Positions 10,560 to 19,011 of a stretch of DNA of 64,000 nt are shown here, in pieces (position 1 is the first letter of the stretch; every line of letters starts with the position of its first letter). This DNA is from Arthrobacter sp. SDTb3-6 (GTDB taxonomy: Bacteria; Actinomycetota; Actinomycetes; Actinomycetales; Micrococcaceae), in assembly GCF_013376095.1 (NCBI RefSeq), contig NZ_JAAMFN010000003.1, forward strand, positions 1-64,000. Reading direction: 5' to 3'. Position numbers and translations under genes: made by a program. The notes under the pieces are model-generated. The model saw only the letters and a program-made list of their open reading frames with translations. It did no database searches and was not told the DNA's origin.

Positions 10560-11093
10560 GTGGACACCCCGCGACCCGTGCGCCGGCACGCGAACTCCGG
10601 CAGGACGGCGTCGAACCTGGATGCCTACACGCCCATGGCCCCCGGCAACGGGGAGCTGGCGGACATTGCGGGCCGGGAGGACATCCTGCACCTGGTCCGC
10701 ACCTTTTACACCCGGGCCTTTGCGGACCGGCTGATCGGGCCGATCTTCACCGAGGTGGTGCACATGGACCTGGCACGGCACATGCCCATCATGGCTGACT
10801 TCTGGCAGACCGTGTTGTTCAAGGCCAGCCTCTACAGCCGCAACGCCCTGGCGATCCACTTTGACATCCATGCCAAGGCACCCCTCGGGCTGGAGCACTT
10901 CAACCGGTGGCTGCAGCTGTGGACCAACACGGTGGACGAGCTGTTCGCCGGAGAGAAGGCGGAGATGGCCAAGGTGCAGGCGCACCTGATTGCCGGTTCG
11001 CTGCACCGGCGCGTGACGGGCCGCCCGGCCAGCCAATACAGCACCATTTCGATGCGTCCGCCGGAATCCGGCACCGCAGCGGGGCGGGGCTAG
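10560..11093 (+). CDS. Group III truncated haemoglobin
   Basis: A 177-residue globin with the group III pattern: LVRTFYTRAFADRLIGPIF in the B/C region, MADFWQTVLF in the E helix region and a later AIHFDIHA block containing the likely proximal histidine. Such proteins bind haem and oxygen or nitric oxide; their exact role is usually unclear. The first 25 or so residues are polar extra sequence, so the GTG start at 10560 may be upstream of the true one. It follows a membrane-protein gene by 6 nt and converges on rsrA. Confidence 0.85.
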   Translation: MDTPRPVRRHANSGRTASNLDAYTPMAPGNGELADIAGREDILHLVRTFYTRAFADRLIGPIFTEVVHMDLARHMPIMADFWQTVLFKASLYSRNALAIHFDIHAKAPLGLEHFNRWLQLWTNTVDELFAGEKAEMAKVQAHLIAGSLHRRVTGRPASQYSTISMRPPESGTAAGRG

Positions 11094-11121
11094 ACTTCGG
11101 CGGGACTGAACTTCGCCGGGA

Positions 11122-11382
11122 CTAGACCCCGGCGGGACGGCCTTCATGCAGGCGGGCCAGGATCGCGCTTTTAAGCGTCTCGGGGGCGGCTTCCTTGCAG
11201 GAGCGCTTCACCACCGAGCGGATCACGCACTCAAGGTCGTACTCATGGGCGCAGTCGGTGCACCCGTCCAGGTGGGCCTTGATCTCCACGAGGTCCTCGC
11301 GGGACAGCGCGCCGTCGAGGTACTCGTAAATACGGGCAATCCGTTTGTCGTCGCAGTCACCCAGGCTCTGGCAATCGCCCAT
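11122..11382 (-). CDS. rsrA: Mycothiol-system anti-sigma-R factor RsrA
   Basis: An 86-residue zinc-binding anti-sigma factor. The ZAS signature HxxxCxxC is at H37, C41 and C44, and C4 and C10 are near the N-terminus. In the family, thiol oxidation forms a disulfide, releases zinc and frees SigR. It lies 2 nt downstream of the sigma gene on the same strand, so the pair is cotranscribed from the SigR-type promoter at 12176-12201, giving the usual positive feedback with a built-in inhibitor. Confidence 0.94.
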   Translation of the reverse strand: MGDCQSLGDCDDKRIARIYEYLDGALSREDLVEIKAHLDGCTDCAHEYDLECVIRSVVKRSCKEAAPETLKSAILARLHEGRPAGV

Positions 11383-11384
11383 GG

Positions 11385-12131
11385 TCAGTTCTCCGTTTCC
11401 TTAAGTTCATTCCCGGCTTCCTTGAGGTAGCCGCGGTCCACTGCATAGTCCGAGAGCATGTCCCGGAGCAGCTTTCTCCCCCGGTGCAGCCGTGACATCA
11501 CGGTGCCGATGGGGGTGTTCATGATTTCTGATATTTCCTTGTACGCAAAGCCTTCAACGTCGGCGAAGTACACCGCCAGCCGGAACTCCTCCGGAATGGC
11601 CTGCAACGCGCTCTTCACATCCGAGTCCGGCAGGTGGTCCAGCGCGTCGGCCTCGGCCGAGCGCAGACCGCGGGAAGTGTGCGATTCCGCCCGGGCCAGC
11701 TGCCAATCCTCAATCACATCCGCATTGGACTGCAGGGGTTCGCGCTGGCGCTTGCGGTACAGGTTGATGTAGGTGTTCGTCAGGATCCGGTACAGCCACG
11801 CCTTCAGGTTGGTGCCGGGCTTGTACTGGTGGAACGCCGAAAACGCCTTGGTGTACGCCTCCTGGACCAGGTCCTCGGCATCGCTGGGATTGCGTGCCAT
11901 GCGCATGGCCGCCGAGTACAGCTGGTCCACGTATTGCATGGCGTCCCGCTCAAACCGGGCACGGCGTGCCTCGACACTTTCCGTGGCGACGTCAACCGTG
12001 GCGACGTCGGTGTTTTCCACCGCCGCCTTGCGCTCCGCCGTCACAGCGGTGGAGGGCCGTGCAGCGGTGTCATGGGCTTGCTCAGGCTCGGAAATGTTCA
12101 TCACAGACGAGTCTACTGTCAGTGCCTGCAT
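11385..12131 (-). CDS. sigR: ECF sigma factor SigR/SigH
   Basis: A 248-residue group IV sigma factor. Region 2 includes [20 protein letters not shown] and the -10-binding [12 protein letters not shown]; region 4 includes [18 protein letters not shown] and [11 protein letters not shown]. It directs the thiol-oxidative-stress regulon (thioredoxin, mycothiol functions) in actinobacteria. The ATG at 12131 has GGAAAGG about 5 nt upstream; the alternative ATG at 12101 lacks an RBS. The N-terminus of about 50 residues is an Ala/Thr-rich extension. It is followed directly by rsrA. The frame stays open far upstream through aroA, which is an artefact of GC content. Confidence 0.93.
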   Translation of the reverse strand: MQALTVDSSVMNISEPEQAHDTAARPSTAVTAERKAAVENTDVATVDVATESVEARRARFERDAMQYVDQLYSAAMRMARNPSDAEDLVQEAYTKAFSAFHQYKPGTNLKAWLYRILTNTYINLYRKRQREPLQSNADVIEDWQLARAESHTSRGLRSAEADALDHLPDSDVKSALQAIPEEFRLAVYFADVEGFAYKEISEIMNTPIGTVMSRLHRGRKLLRDMLSDYAVDRGYLKEAGNELKETEN

Positions 12132-12175
12132 TGCCGCCTTTCCGAGGGTGTGCCAGTCCGTTCCATACCAATGCA

Positions 12176-12201
12176 AACCCGGCCCCGCCGCGGTATATTC
12201 C
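12176..12201 (-). promoter_or_regulatory. SigR/SigH-type autoregulatory promoter
   Basis: On the minus strand GGAAT (12201-12197) is followed after exactly 18 bp by GTT (12178-12176), the known SigR/SigH consensus. It lies about 45 bp upstream of the preferred sigR start. Confidence 0.8.
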
Positions 12202-12305
12202 GCAATGCTGCGCCAAAGTGCGAGACTTGTTGAAAGCAGGAACACCCCCGTCCGCGGCCTGCGCTGCGGGAAGGGACGTTTACGGCACAAAATCAGGAGG
12301 CCTCC

Positions 12306-12821
12306 TTGACCATCGTTCGCGCACTCGCCCGCCCCATGCTCGCCTCGTCCTTCATCCTTTCCGGCCTGGACAGCCTGCGGAATGTGGACCGGACCACCCG
12401 GCAGTTGGACCCCGTCCTTGACCGCGTCTCGGCGGCACTGCCCTTTGACGCCAGCGAAAAGACGCTGGCACGCGCCATCGCCGGGGCCCAGGTGGGTGCC
12501 GGCGTCCTGCTGGCCACCGGCAAGTTCGCCCGCCCGGCCGCGCTGCTGCTGACCGCCACCGCTGCCGTCACCACCTTTGTCGAGTACCGCAGCTCCGCCA
12601 CGGACACCAAGGAGGCCAAGGCCCACCGCCGCAGCCAGCTGGCCAGGAACATCGGCCTCCTCGGAGGGGCCCTCCTGGCCAGCGTTGACACGGCCGGCCG
12701 CCCCGGCCTGGCCTGGCGGGCCGGGAAACTGATCGAATCCGGCAGGAAGGGCACCAACCGGCGCATCAAGGCCGCCGACAGGAACGCCCGGGCCCTCGCC
12801 CACGACGTGACGGGACAATAA
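12306..12821 (+). CDS. DoxX family membrane protein
   Basis: A 171-residue protein with the DoxX-type N-terminus ([19 protein letters not shown]) and three or four membrane helices, then a basic C-terminal tail of about 25 residues. The start is TTG, supported by AGGAGG 5 nt upstream. It is divergent from sigR and ends 6 nt before aroA. Family members are linked to redox homeostasis, notably with superoxide dismutase in mycobacteria; the link to SigR here is positional only. Confidence 0.85.
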   Translation: MTIVRALARPMLASSFILSGLDSLRNVDRTTRQLDPVLDRVSAALPFDASEKTLARAIAGAQVGAGVLLATGKFARPAALLLTATAAVTTFVEYRSSATDTKEAKAHRRSQLARNIGLLGGALLASVDTAGRPGLAWRAGKLIESGRKGTNRRIKAADRNARALAHDVTGQ

Positions 12822-12827
12822 GCACCG

Positions 12828-14144
12828 ATGACCGCCGCCTCCTGGCCCGCACCGTTTGCCGCAACACCCCTTGACGCCACCGTCACCATCCCCGCCTCCA
12901 AGTCGCTGACCAACCGGTATCTGGTCCTGGCCGCCCTGGCCGCGGGCCCCTCCCGGCTCCGGGCGCCGCTGCAGTCCCGCGACTCCGACCTCATGGTCGG
13001 TGCGCTGCGCGCCCTGGGCTCCGGCATCGAGGAGGTGCCCGGCACAGGGTCCGTGCCGGACCTGGCGGTCACCCCGATCCCCGCCGGACACGCCGTCCAC
13101 ACCGCCGTTGATTGCGGCCTGGCCGGCACCGTCATGCGTTTTGTGCCGCCGATCGCCGCGCTCCTGCGGGGTGCCGTGGCGTTCGACGGCGACCCCGCCG
13201 CCCGCGTGCGGCCAATGGCGCCGGTCCTGGCAGCCCTCCGGGGCCTCGGCGTCCGCGTCGAGGGCGGCACGGACGGCTTCATGCCGTTCACGGTCCACGG
13301 CACCGGCACCGTGGCCGGCGGACACGTGGCCATCGACGCCGGCGGCTCCTCGCAGTTCATCTCGGCACTCCTGCTGGCCGCCGCCCGCTTCGAGGGCGGA
13401 CTGCACCTGGAACACACCGGCACGTCGGTGCCCAGCATCGACCACATTTCGATGACGGTCAAGGTCCTGCGCTCCCTGGGCGTCAGGGTGGACGATTCCA
13501 CCCCCAACCACTGGATCGTGGAACCCGGACCCATCACCGCGTTTGACGTGCAGCTGGAACAGGACCTCTCCAACGCCGGGCCGTTCCTGGCGGCAGCCCT
13601 GGCCACCCGCGGCACGGTGCGCATCCCCCACTGGCCGGCGGACACCACCCAGGTGGGTGACAAGTGGCGGACCATCCTCCCGCAACTGGGCGCCACCGTC
13701 ACGCTGGAGGACGGCGTGCTCACCGTGACCGGCGGGCCGCAGATCCTTGGTGCCGAGCTTTCCGACACCAGCGAGCTGGCACCGTCGGTGGCCGCCCTGT
13801 GCGCACTGGCGTCCACGCCGTCGCGCCTGCGCGGGATCGCCCACCTGCGCGGCCACGAGACCGACCGGCTCGCCGCCCTGGTGGCCGAGATCAACGCCCT
13901 CGGCGGGGACGCCGTCGAAACGGAGGACGGGCTCATCATCAACCCGGCCCCGCTGCACGGCGGGCTGTTCCACAGTTACGAGGACCACCGCATGGCCACT
14001 GCCGGCGCCATCATCGGGCTGGCCGTGCCCGGCGTCGAGGTTGAAAACATCGCCACCACGGCCAAGACCATGCCAGACTTCCCGCACATGTGGGCGGACA
14101 TGCTTGCCCAGACGGCCGCGGTGGGGACTGCCGGGCGTGGCTAG
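12828..14144 (+). CDS. aroA: 3-phosphoshikimate 1-carboxyvinyltransferase (EPSP synthase)
   Basis: A 438-residue EPSP synthase that joins shikimate-3-phosphate with phosphoenolpyruvate on the way to chorismate. Visible motifs are the N-terminal KSLTNRYL, the AGTVMRF loop and the C-terminal DHRMATAGA. The length is normal. It overlaps rsgA by 8 bp (the shared GTGGCTAG), so the two are translationally coupled. aroA next to rsgA and downstream of sigR-rsrA is a conserved actinobacterial arrangement. Confidence 0.96.
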   Translation: MTAASWPAPFAATPLDATVTIPASKSLTNRYLVLAALAAGPSRLRAPLQSRDSDLMVGALRALGSGIEEVPGTGSVPDLAVTPIPAGHAVHTAVDCGLAGTVMRFVPPIAALLRGAVAFDGDPAARVRPMAPVLAALRGLGVRVEGGTDGFMPFTVHGTGTVAGGHVAIDAGGSSQFISALLLAAARFEGGLHLEHTGTSVPSIDHISMTVKVLRSLGVRVDDSTPNHWIVEPGPITAFDVQLEQDLSNAGPFLAAALATRGTVRIPHWPADTTQVGDKWRTILPQLGATVTLEDGVLTVTGGPQILGAELSDTSELAPSVAALCALASTPSRLRGIAHLRGHETDRLAALVAEINALGGDAVETEDGLIINPAPLHGGLFHSYEDHRMATAGAIIGLAVPGVEVENIATTAKTMPDFPHMWADMLAQTAAVGTAGRG

Positions 14145-15267
14145 GGACTACAGCAACTGGGACGAATCCGATGTGCGCGTCCGCGCCAACAAAAAGGGCA
14201 GCCGGCCGCGCACCAAGGACCGGCCCGCCCACGAGGACGCCGTGATCGGGCGCATCACCACCGTGGACCGCGGCCGGTACACGGCCATCGTGGACGAGGA
14301 CACGCCGGCCGAACGGGTGGTCATTGCCGCACGCGCCCGCGAGCTGCGCCGCTCCCCCGTGGTGGCCGGGGACTTTGTGGCGCTGGTGGGCGACACCACG
14401 GGCACGCCGGACACCCTGGCCCGCCTGGTGCGCGTGGAGAAACGCCGCACCCTGTTGCGCCGCAGCGCGGACGACACCGACCCCGTGGAGCGCGTGGTGG
14501 TGGCCAACGCCGACCAGCTGGTCATCGTCGTGGCGGCGGCGAACCCGGAACCTCGCACTGGCTTCATCGACCGCGCCCTGGTGGCCGCCTACGACGCCGG
14601 CATTGCCCCCATCCTGCTGATCACCAAGGCGGACATCAAGGACCCGTCCGGGCTGCTCGCCAATTATGACAACCTGGACATGACGGTCATCATCAGCCGC
14701 ACGGCCTCCGCCGGTGCGCCCGACGCCGCCTCCGCCATTGACGCCCGCAGCGACGACGGCGACTCCGCCCTCCTGGCGGGGGGTGCCGTCGAACAACTGC
14801 GCGGGCACCTGGACGGCAGGGTCAGCGTGCTGGTGGGCCACTCCGGCGTCGGCAAATCCACCATGGTCAACGCCCTGACCGGTTCGCAACGGGCCACGGG
14901 GGGCGTCAACGCGGTCACGGGGCGCGGCCGGCACACTTCTTCCTCCGCCCTGGCGCTGCGGCTGCAGGACGGCGAGGCCGGCTCGTGGATCATCGACACC
15001 CCCGGCATCCGCTCCTTCGGGCTGGCCCACGTGGACGCGGACCGGATCCTGCATGCCTTCCCGGACCTGGAGCCCGGCACCGACGACTGCGAACGCGGCT
15101 GCAAGCACGACGACGCCGCCGTCAACTGCGGGCTGGACGCCTGGGTGGCCGGCGGCCATGCCGGGGATGCGGGCCCGGCCCGGCTCGCGTCCCTCCGCCG
15201 TCTGCTGGGCACCAGCACCCGCACCGAGGGCCGCGCCGAGGCCAAGGAGCTTGGCACCCTGGCGTAG
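14137..15267 (+). CDS. rsgA: Ribosome small subunit-dependent GTPase A
   Basis: A 376-residue circularly permuted GTPase that assists 30S maturation. The G4 motif TKAD (163-166) comes before the P-loop GHSGVGKST (234-242) and DTPG (287-290), as expected for the permuted fold. The C-terminal zinc site is C318, C322, H324 and C331. An OB domain occupies about residues 35-105. The GTG start at 14137 overlaps the aroA stop. The N-terminus is basic. Confidence 0.95.
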   Translation: MARDYSNWDESDVRVRANKKGSRPRTKDRPAHEDAVIGRITTVDRGRYTAIVDEDTPAERVVIAARARELRRSPVVAGDFVALVGDTTGTPDTLARLVRVEKRRTLLRRSADDTDPVERVVVANADQLVIVVAAANPEPRTGFIDRALVAAYDAGIAPILLITKADIKDPSGLLANYDNLDMTVIISRTASAGAPDAASAIDARSDDGDSALLAGGAVEQLRGHLDGRVSVLVGHSGVGKSTMVNALTGSQRATGGVNAVTGRGRHTSSSALALRLQDGEAGSWIIDTPGIRSFGLAHVDADRILHAFPDLEPGTDDCERGCKHDDAAVNCGLDAWVAGGHAGDAGPARLASLRRLLGTSTRTEGRAEAKELGTLA

Positions 15268-15330
15268 CGCACATGCGGGTGGAGGGCGTCATCCCGCACT
15301 TTGGCCCCATCTACCGATAGCGTGTTGCCT

Positions 15331-16146
15331 ATGACTGTCCAACCCCAGACGTACAATGACGACCTCCGCCTGGCCCACGTCCTGGCTGACACCGTCGACT
15401 CCCTGACGATGTCACGCTTCAAGGCCCTTGACCTGAAGATTGAAACCAAGCCGGACCTGACCCCGGTCACGGACGCGGACAAGGCGGCCGAGGAATCCAT
15501 CCGCAGCCAGCTGTCCCGGGTGCGCCCGCGCGATGCCGTGCTGGGCGAGGAGTTTGGCAGCAGCGGCCACGGCTCGCGCCGGTGGATCATCGACCCGATC
15601 GACGGGACCAAGAACTTTGTGCGCGGCGTGCCGGTCTGGGCCACGCTGATTGCGCTGGTGGACGAGGGCCGGCCCGTGGTGGGCGTGGTCAGCGCCCCCG
15701 CCCTGGGCAAGCGCTGGTGGGCGGCCGAGGGCACGGGCGCGTATACGGGCAAGTCGCTCGCGTCCGCCACGCGCATCCGCGTCTCCAACGTCTCCGAGCT
15801 GGCCGACGCGTCCCTGTCCTACTCCTCGCTGACCGGCTGGGCGGCCCGCGGCAACCGGGAGGAGTTCCTGGGCCTGACCGACGACGTCTGGCGAACCCGG
15901 GCCTACGGCGATTTCTGGTCCTACTGCCTCGTCGCGGAAGGGTCCGTGGACATTGCCTGCGAGCCCGAACTGAACCTGTACGACATGGCCGCCCTGGTGC
16001 CCATCGTGACCGAAGCCGGCGGCCGCTTCACCTCCCTGGACGGAGTGGACGGCCCCTTCGGTGGCAACGCCCTGGCCACCAACTCCATCCTGCACACCGA
16101 GGTGCTGCGCCGGTTAAACCCCGGCTGGGACGACCTCCTCTCCTAA
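15331..16146 (+). CDS. hisN: Histidinol-phosphatase, inositol monophosphatase family
   Basis: A 271-residue magnesium-dependent phosphatase. The metal-binding motifs GEE (72-74) and DPIDGT (88-93) and the later [16 protein letters not shown] are intact. In actinobacteria this family member completes histidine synthesis by dephosphorylating histidinol phosphate; inositol phosphatase is the alternative. No RBS precedes the ATG, but TAGCGT at 15318-15323 lies 7 nt before it, so the mRNA is probably leaderless. It has its own promoter 63 bp after rsgA. Confidence 0.85.
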   Translation: MTVQPQTYNDDLRLAHVLADTVDSLTMSRFKALDLKIETKPDLTPVTDADKAAEESIRSQLSRVRPRDAVLGEEFGSSGHGSRRWIIDPIDGTKNFVRGVPVWATLIALVDEGRPVVGVVSAPALGKRWWAAEGTGAYTGKSLASATRIRVSNVSELADASLSYSSLTGWAARGNREEFLGLTDDVWRTRAYGDFWSYCLVAEGSVDIACEPELNLYDMAALVPIVTEAGGRFTSLDGVDGPFGGNALATNSILHTEVLRRLNPGWDDLLS

Positions 16147-16492
16147 GCGGCCCGGCACCCGCGCAGGTTGTTGCACAGCGGCCGGTCGCGGGCCCGGCCC
16201 GAACCGGTGGTGCAGCAAATGCGGGTTGGAACCCAGGCGCCAAACCGGTGGTGCAGCAAATGCGGGTTGCAGCCGGGCTTGCCCGCATGTGCTGCACCGC
16301 CGAATGCCCCGACGGGGCACAAGTCGCCCCATCTGCACCGCCGAATTCCATGGCTGGGAAAATGAGGGCTGGAACCCGCCGGCCCGAACCGGTGGTGCAG
16401 CAAATGCGGGTTGCAGCCCCGCCCCAACGAGCCGCAGCAATGTGTCGTAACAAATGCGCACGCTGCCGCGGCTGGGCTAGCCTTTTGGGCAT
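16147..16492. other. Repeat-rich intergenic region
   Basis: About 350 bp with no credible gene. It holds three 27-bp direct repeats and at least one inverted partial copy. Minus-strand frames here encode repeated NPHLLHHR-like peptides, which are just translations of the repeat. Confidence 0.6.
16202..16413. repeat. Cluster of a 27-bp intergenic repeat, direct and inverted copies
   Basis: Copies at 16202-16228, 16243-16269 and 16387-16413 share all 27 bases, from AACCGGTGGTGCAGCAAATG onwards to GCGGGTTG. A diverged inverted copy lies at 16282-16300 (CCCGCATGTGCTGCACCGC), and a shorter inverted piece near 16333. Flanks also repeat (GGCCCG before copies 1 and 3, TGGAACCC nearby). Spacing is irregular, so this is not a CRISPR. 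Confidence 0.85.
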
Positions 16493-16596
16493 AGGTCACG
16501 AGTGCCAGCGCTAAACCCCGGTTTGCTGGCCGGCAACCCTCCTTTCGCGGCGGGGTGCCCCGGGTGACGACCTGGCCAGGCCGGAACGGTCTTGGC
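16493..16596 (+). promoter_or_regulatory. SAM riboswitch (SAM-IV/SAM-I superfamily)
   Basis: AGGTC (16493-16497) pairs with GACCT (16569-16573) as P1. Between them is the SAM-core pattern, ACGAGTGCCAGCG ... GCTGGCCGGCAACCC ... GGGGTGCCCCGGGTGA. A further hairpin at 16575-16596 (GCCA...TGGC) matches the 3' element that separates SAM-IV from SAM-I. TAGCCT at 16478-16483 is a -10 placed so that transcription starts at the aptamer. A T6 run at 16608-16613 could serve a termination switch. Confidence 0.85.
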
Positions 16597-16666
16597 AAGC
16601 GCGGACATTTTTTCGTTCCCGGCGGCTTCGCCGCGACGGAATGGTCCCTTCCTTTTGGGAGCCCCC

Positions 16667-18079
16667 ATGAGTTCTGCAACCCTTGAAACAGCCCGCCTTT
16701 CCGACGCACCCCTGCTGCCCGTGGCGGGCCGCGACCTGGCAGCGCCGTTGATCCACGGCGGCACCGCCAGGTATGCCAACCTGGACTACGCGGCGTCGGC
16801 GCCGGCCGTGGACGAGGTGGCCGCGCACCTGGCCGAGGTGCTGCCGTACTACGCCAGCGTGCACCGGGGCGCCGGCTTTGCCTCCCAGGTCAGCACCTCA
16901 CTATACGAAAACGCCCGGCGCACGGTGGCCGACTTCGTCGGTGCACGCCCCGGGGACACCGTCATTTTCACCCGCAACACGACCGATTCGCTGAACCTGC
17001 TCGCAGCTTGCGTGGAGTCGCTCCTGGCGGGGCAGGGGCGCACCGGGGGCCCTTCCAACGACCATGGCGAGGTGCTGTACCTGGACATCGAGCACCACGC
17101 CAACCTGCTGCCGTGGCAGGGGCTGCCGCACCGCTCCGTGGTGGCCGGACACACCCTCGAGTCCACCCTGGGCCGGGTCGCGACGCAGTTGCGTGCCGGC
17201 AACGTGGTGCTGCTGGCCGTCACGGGCGCCTCCAACGTCACCGGCGAGGTGCTGCCGATCGCCGAGCTCGCGGCCCTGGCCCACCGGCACGGTGCGCGGA
17301 TCGTGGTCGATGCCGCCCAGCTGGCCCCGCACCGGCGCCTCGACCTGGCCCGCGACGGAATCGACTACGTGGCCTTTTCCGGCCACAAGCTCTATGCCCC
17401 GTTTGGTGCGGGCGTGCTGGTGGGCCGTCCCGACTGGCTCGACACCGGCCGCCCGCACCTGGCCGGCGGCGGCGCCGTGAAGGACGTGCGGCTGGAGTCC
17501 GTGCTCTGGACCGACGGCCCGGCCCGCCACGAAGCCGGTTCGCCCAATGTGCTCGGCGCCGCCACGCTGGCGAAGGCCGCCGAGGTGCTGGCCGCCCTGG
17601 ATGCCGAAACGTGGCACGCCCATGAGCAGGAACTGCGCTCGCACCTGGTGGCCGGGCTGGAGGCGCTCGACGGCGTCACCGTCCACCAACTGTTCGCCGA
17701 CTCCGGCTCGTACCCCGGCAGCGGCACCATCGGCGTCGTCAACTTTTCCGTGGAGGGGTACGACGCCGGCCTGGCCGCGGCCTACCTGTCCGCCGAGCAC
17801 GGCGTGGGCGTGCGGGACGGCAGGTTCTGCGCCCACCCCCTGCTGCGCCGGGTGGGCCTGGCCTCGGGCTCGCTGCGCGCCAGCTTCGGGGTGGGTTCCC
17901 GCCGCACCGACGCCGACCGGCTCATTGACGGCGTGGCCGCCCTGCTCCGCGACGGCCTGGGCTGGGACTACGTCGTGGACGCCGGACGCTGGGTGCCCGC
18001 CAACGACACCCGCAGCTTCCCCTCCTGGGCGCCCAACACGCCCGGCACGGCCGGTGCCGCCCCCTGCTCCACCCGCTGA
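16667..18079 (+). CDS. Class V aminotransferase, cysteine desulfurase-like
   Basis: A 470-residue PLP enzyme. The PLP lysine is K241 in FSGHK, D215 in VVDAAQ holds the pyridine nitrogen, and the H143-H144 pair in the IEHH motif stacks on the cofactor. It starts with the class V pattern NLDYAASAPAVDEV. The ATG at 16667 has GGGAG 5 nt upstream; an earlier in-frame start would lie in the riboswitch platform. Control by a SAM riboswitch implies a role in sulfur amino acid metabolism, such as handling cysteine or a related thiol substrate, rather than a housekeeping IscS. The last 30 residues are an extension. Confidence 0.85.
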   Translation: MSSATLETARLSDAPLLPVAGRDLAAPLIHGGTARYANLDYAASAPAVDEVAAHLAEVLPYYASVHRGAGFASQVSTSLYENARRTVADFVGARPGDTVIFTRNTTDSLNLLAACVESLLAGQGRTGGPSNDHGEVLYLDIEHHANLLPWQGLPHRSVVAGHTLESTLGRVATQLRAGNVVLLAVTGASNVTGEVLPIAELAALAHRHGARIVVDAAQLAPHRRLDLARDGIDYVAFSGHKLYAPFGAGVLVGRPDWLDTGRPHLAGGGAVKDVRLESVLWTDGPARHEAGSPNVLGAATLAKAAEVLAALDAETWHAHEQELRSHLVAGLEALDGVTVHQLFADSGSYPGSGTIGVVNFSVEGYDAGLAAAYLSAEHGVGVRDGRFCAHPLLRRVGLASGSLRASFGVGSRRTDADRLIDGVAALLRDGLGWDYVVDAGRWVPANDTRSFPSWAPNTPGTAGAAPCSTR

Positions 18080-18151
18080 GCCCGCCGTCGAACGCTTCCG
18101 CCGCGGTAGAGTGGAGCGGCGGAATCGGCACAAGCAAACAGGCGGAGGACA

Positions 18152-18961
18152 ATGGCAGGCGCGGGCGGACCGGTTTTTGACGACGTGCGGCGGCTCGAGT
18201 TGGCCGGCGCCTTCCAGGAGGGCGGGGAGCACTATGACAAGGTGCGCCCGGGCTACCCCGTCGAGTCGCTGGCGTGGCTGGCCGCCGGCCTCGACGTCCG
18301 CGACGCCCTGGACGTAGGCGCGGGGACCGGCAAGTACACCCACCTGCTGGCCGCACGCGGCTGGCGGGTCAGCGCCGTCGACCCGTCCGGTGACATGCTC
18401 GTCCAGCTGCGCCGCAACCTGCCCGGCGTCGCGGTGCGGCAGGGCACGGCCGAGGACACCGGCCTGGGCGCGGCGTCCATCGACCTGGCGGTGGCCGCCC
18501 AGGCCTGGCACTGGTGCGATCCCCTGGCGGCGAGCACGGAAATGGCACGGGTCCTGCGCCCCGGCGGCGTCCTGGGACTGGTCTGGAACCAGCTGGACGT
18601 CAGCGTGCCCTGGGTGCACCGGCTGTCGCGGATCATGCATGCCGGCGACGTCCACAAGCCCGGTTTCCGTCCGCATGTCGGTCCCGAATTCCACGGCCTC
18701 AGCGTGCACGGGACCCGGTGGGAGCAGGCCGTCACCCCGGAAGAACTGCTGGAGCTGGCCAAGTCGCGCAGCTACTACCTCAAGGCTGACGCCGCCATCC
18801 GCGCCAAGGTGCTGGGCAACCTGCGCTGGTACCTGTTCGAGCACCTGGGCCACACCCCCGGCCAGGAGCTGGCGCTCCCGTACTTCTGCCAGACCTGGCG
18901 CGCCCACACCCAGCAGCGCCTGCGTGACGTCCCCTCGACACCCGGCCCCTGGCCGCGCTAG
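18152..18961 (+). CDS. Class I SAM-dependent methyltransferase
   Basis: A 269-residue methyltransferase with the SAM-binding motif LDVGAGTGKYT at residues 53-63, the acidic AVDPSGDM strand-2 loop, and a UbiE-like ARVLRPGGVLGLVWN segment. The methyl acceptor is unknown. GGCGGAGGACA provides the RBS. It follows the riboswitch-controlled aminotransferase by 72 nt and precedes the manganese transporter. Confidence 0.85.
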   Translation: MAGAGGPVFDDVRRLELAGAFQEGGEHYDKVRPGYPVESLAWLAAGLDVRDALDVGAGTGKYTHLLAARGWRVSAVDPSGDMLVQLRRNLPGVAVRQGTAEDTGLGAASIDLAVAAQAWHWCDPLAASTEMARVLRPGGVLGLVWNQLDVSVPWVHRLSRIMHAGDVHKPGFRPHVGPEFHGLSVHGTRWEQAVTPEELLELAKSRSYYLKADAAIRAKVLGNLRWYLFEHLGHTPGQELALPYFCQTWRAHTQQRLRDVPSTPGPWPR

Positions 18962-18963
18962 AA

Positions 18964-18979
18964 TTTCGGCATACCTAAA
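18964..18979. promoter_or_regulatory. DtxR/MntR-type operator before mntH
   Basis: TTTCGGCATACCTAAA matches the actinobacterial MntR-type palindrome TTTAGGN4CCTAAA at 11 of 12 positions. It overlaps a second inverted repeat, CCTAAAC-TTGGG-GTTTAGG, at 18974-18992. Both lie 20-48 bp before the transporter start, where binding would block transcription. Confidence 0.7.
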
Positions 18980-19011
18980 CTTGGGGTTTAGGGCTAGCGA
19001 AGGGGCGGAAA

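Noticed and set aside
11385-14087. A single 900-codon minus-strand frame covering sigR and aroA
   Set aside because: Only the last 248 codons encode the sigma factor; the rest is antisense to aroA. RBS and promoter place the true start at 12131.
16202-16413. CRISPR-like array
   Set aside because: Only three direct copies with spacers of 14 and 117 bp, inverted copies, and no cas genes nearby.
16143-16709. Minus-strand frames with repeated NPHLLHHR-like peptides
   Set aside because: They are translations of the 27-bp DNA repeat and the SAM riboswitch, not proteins.
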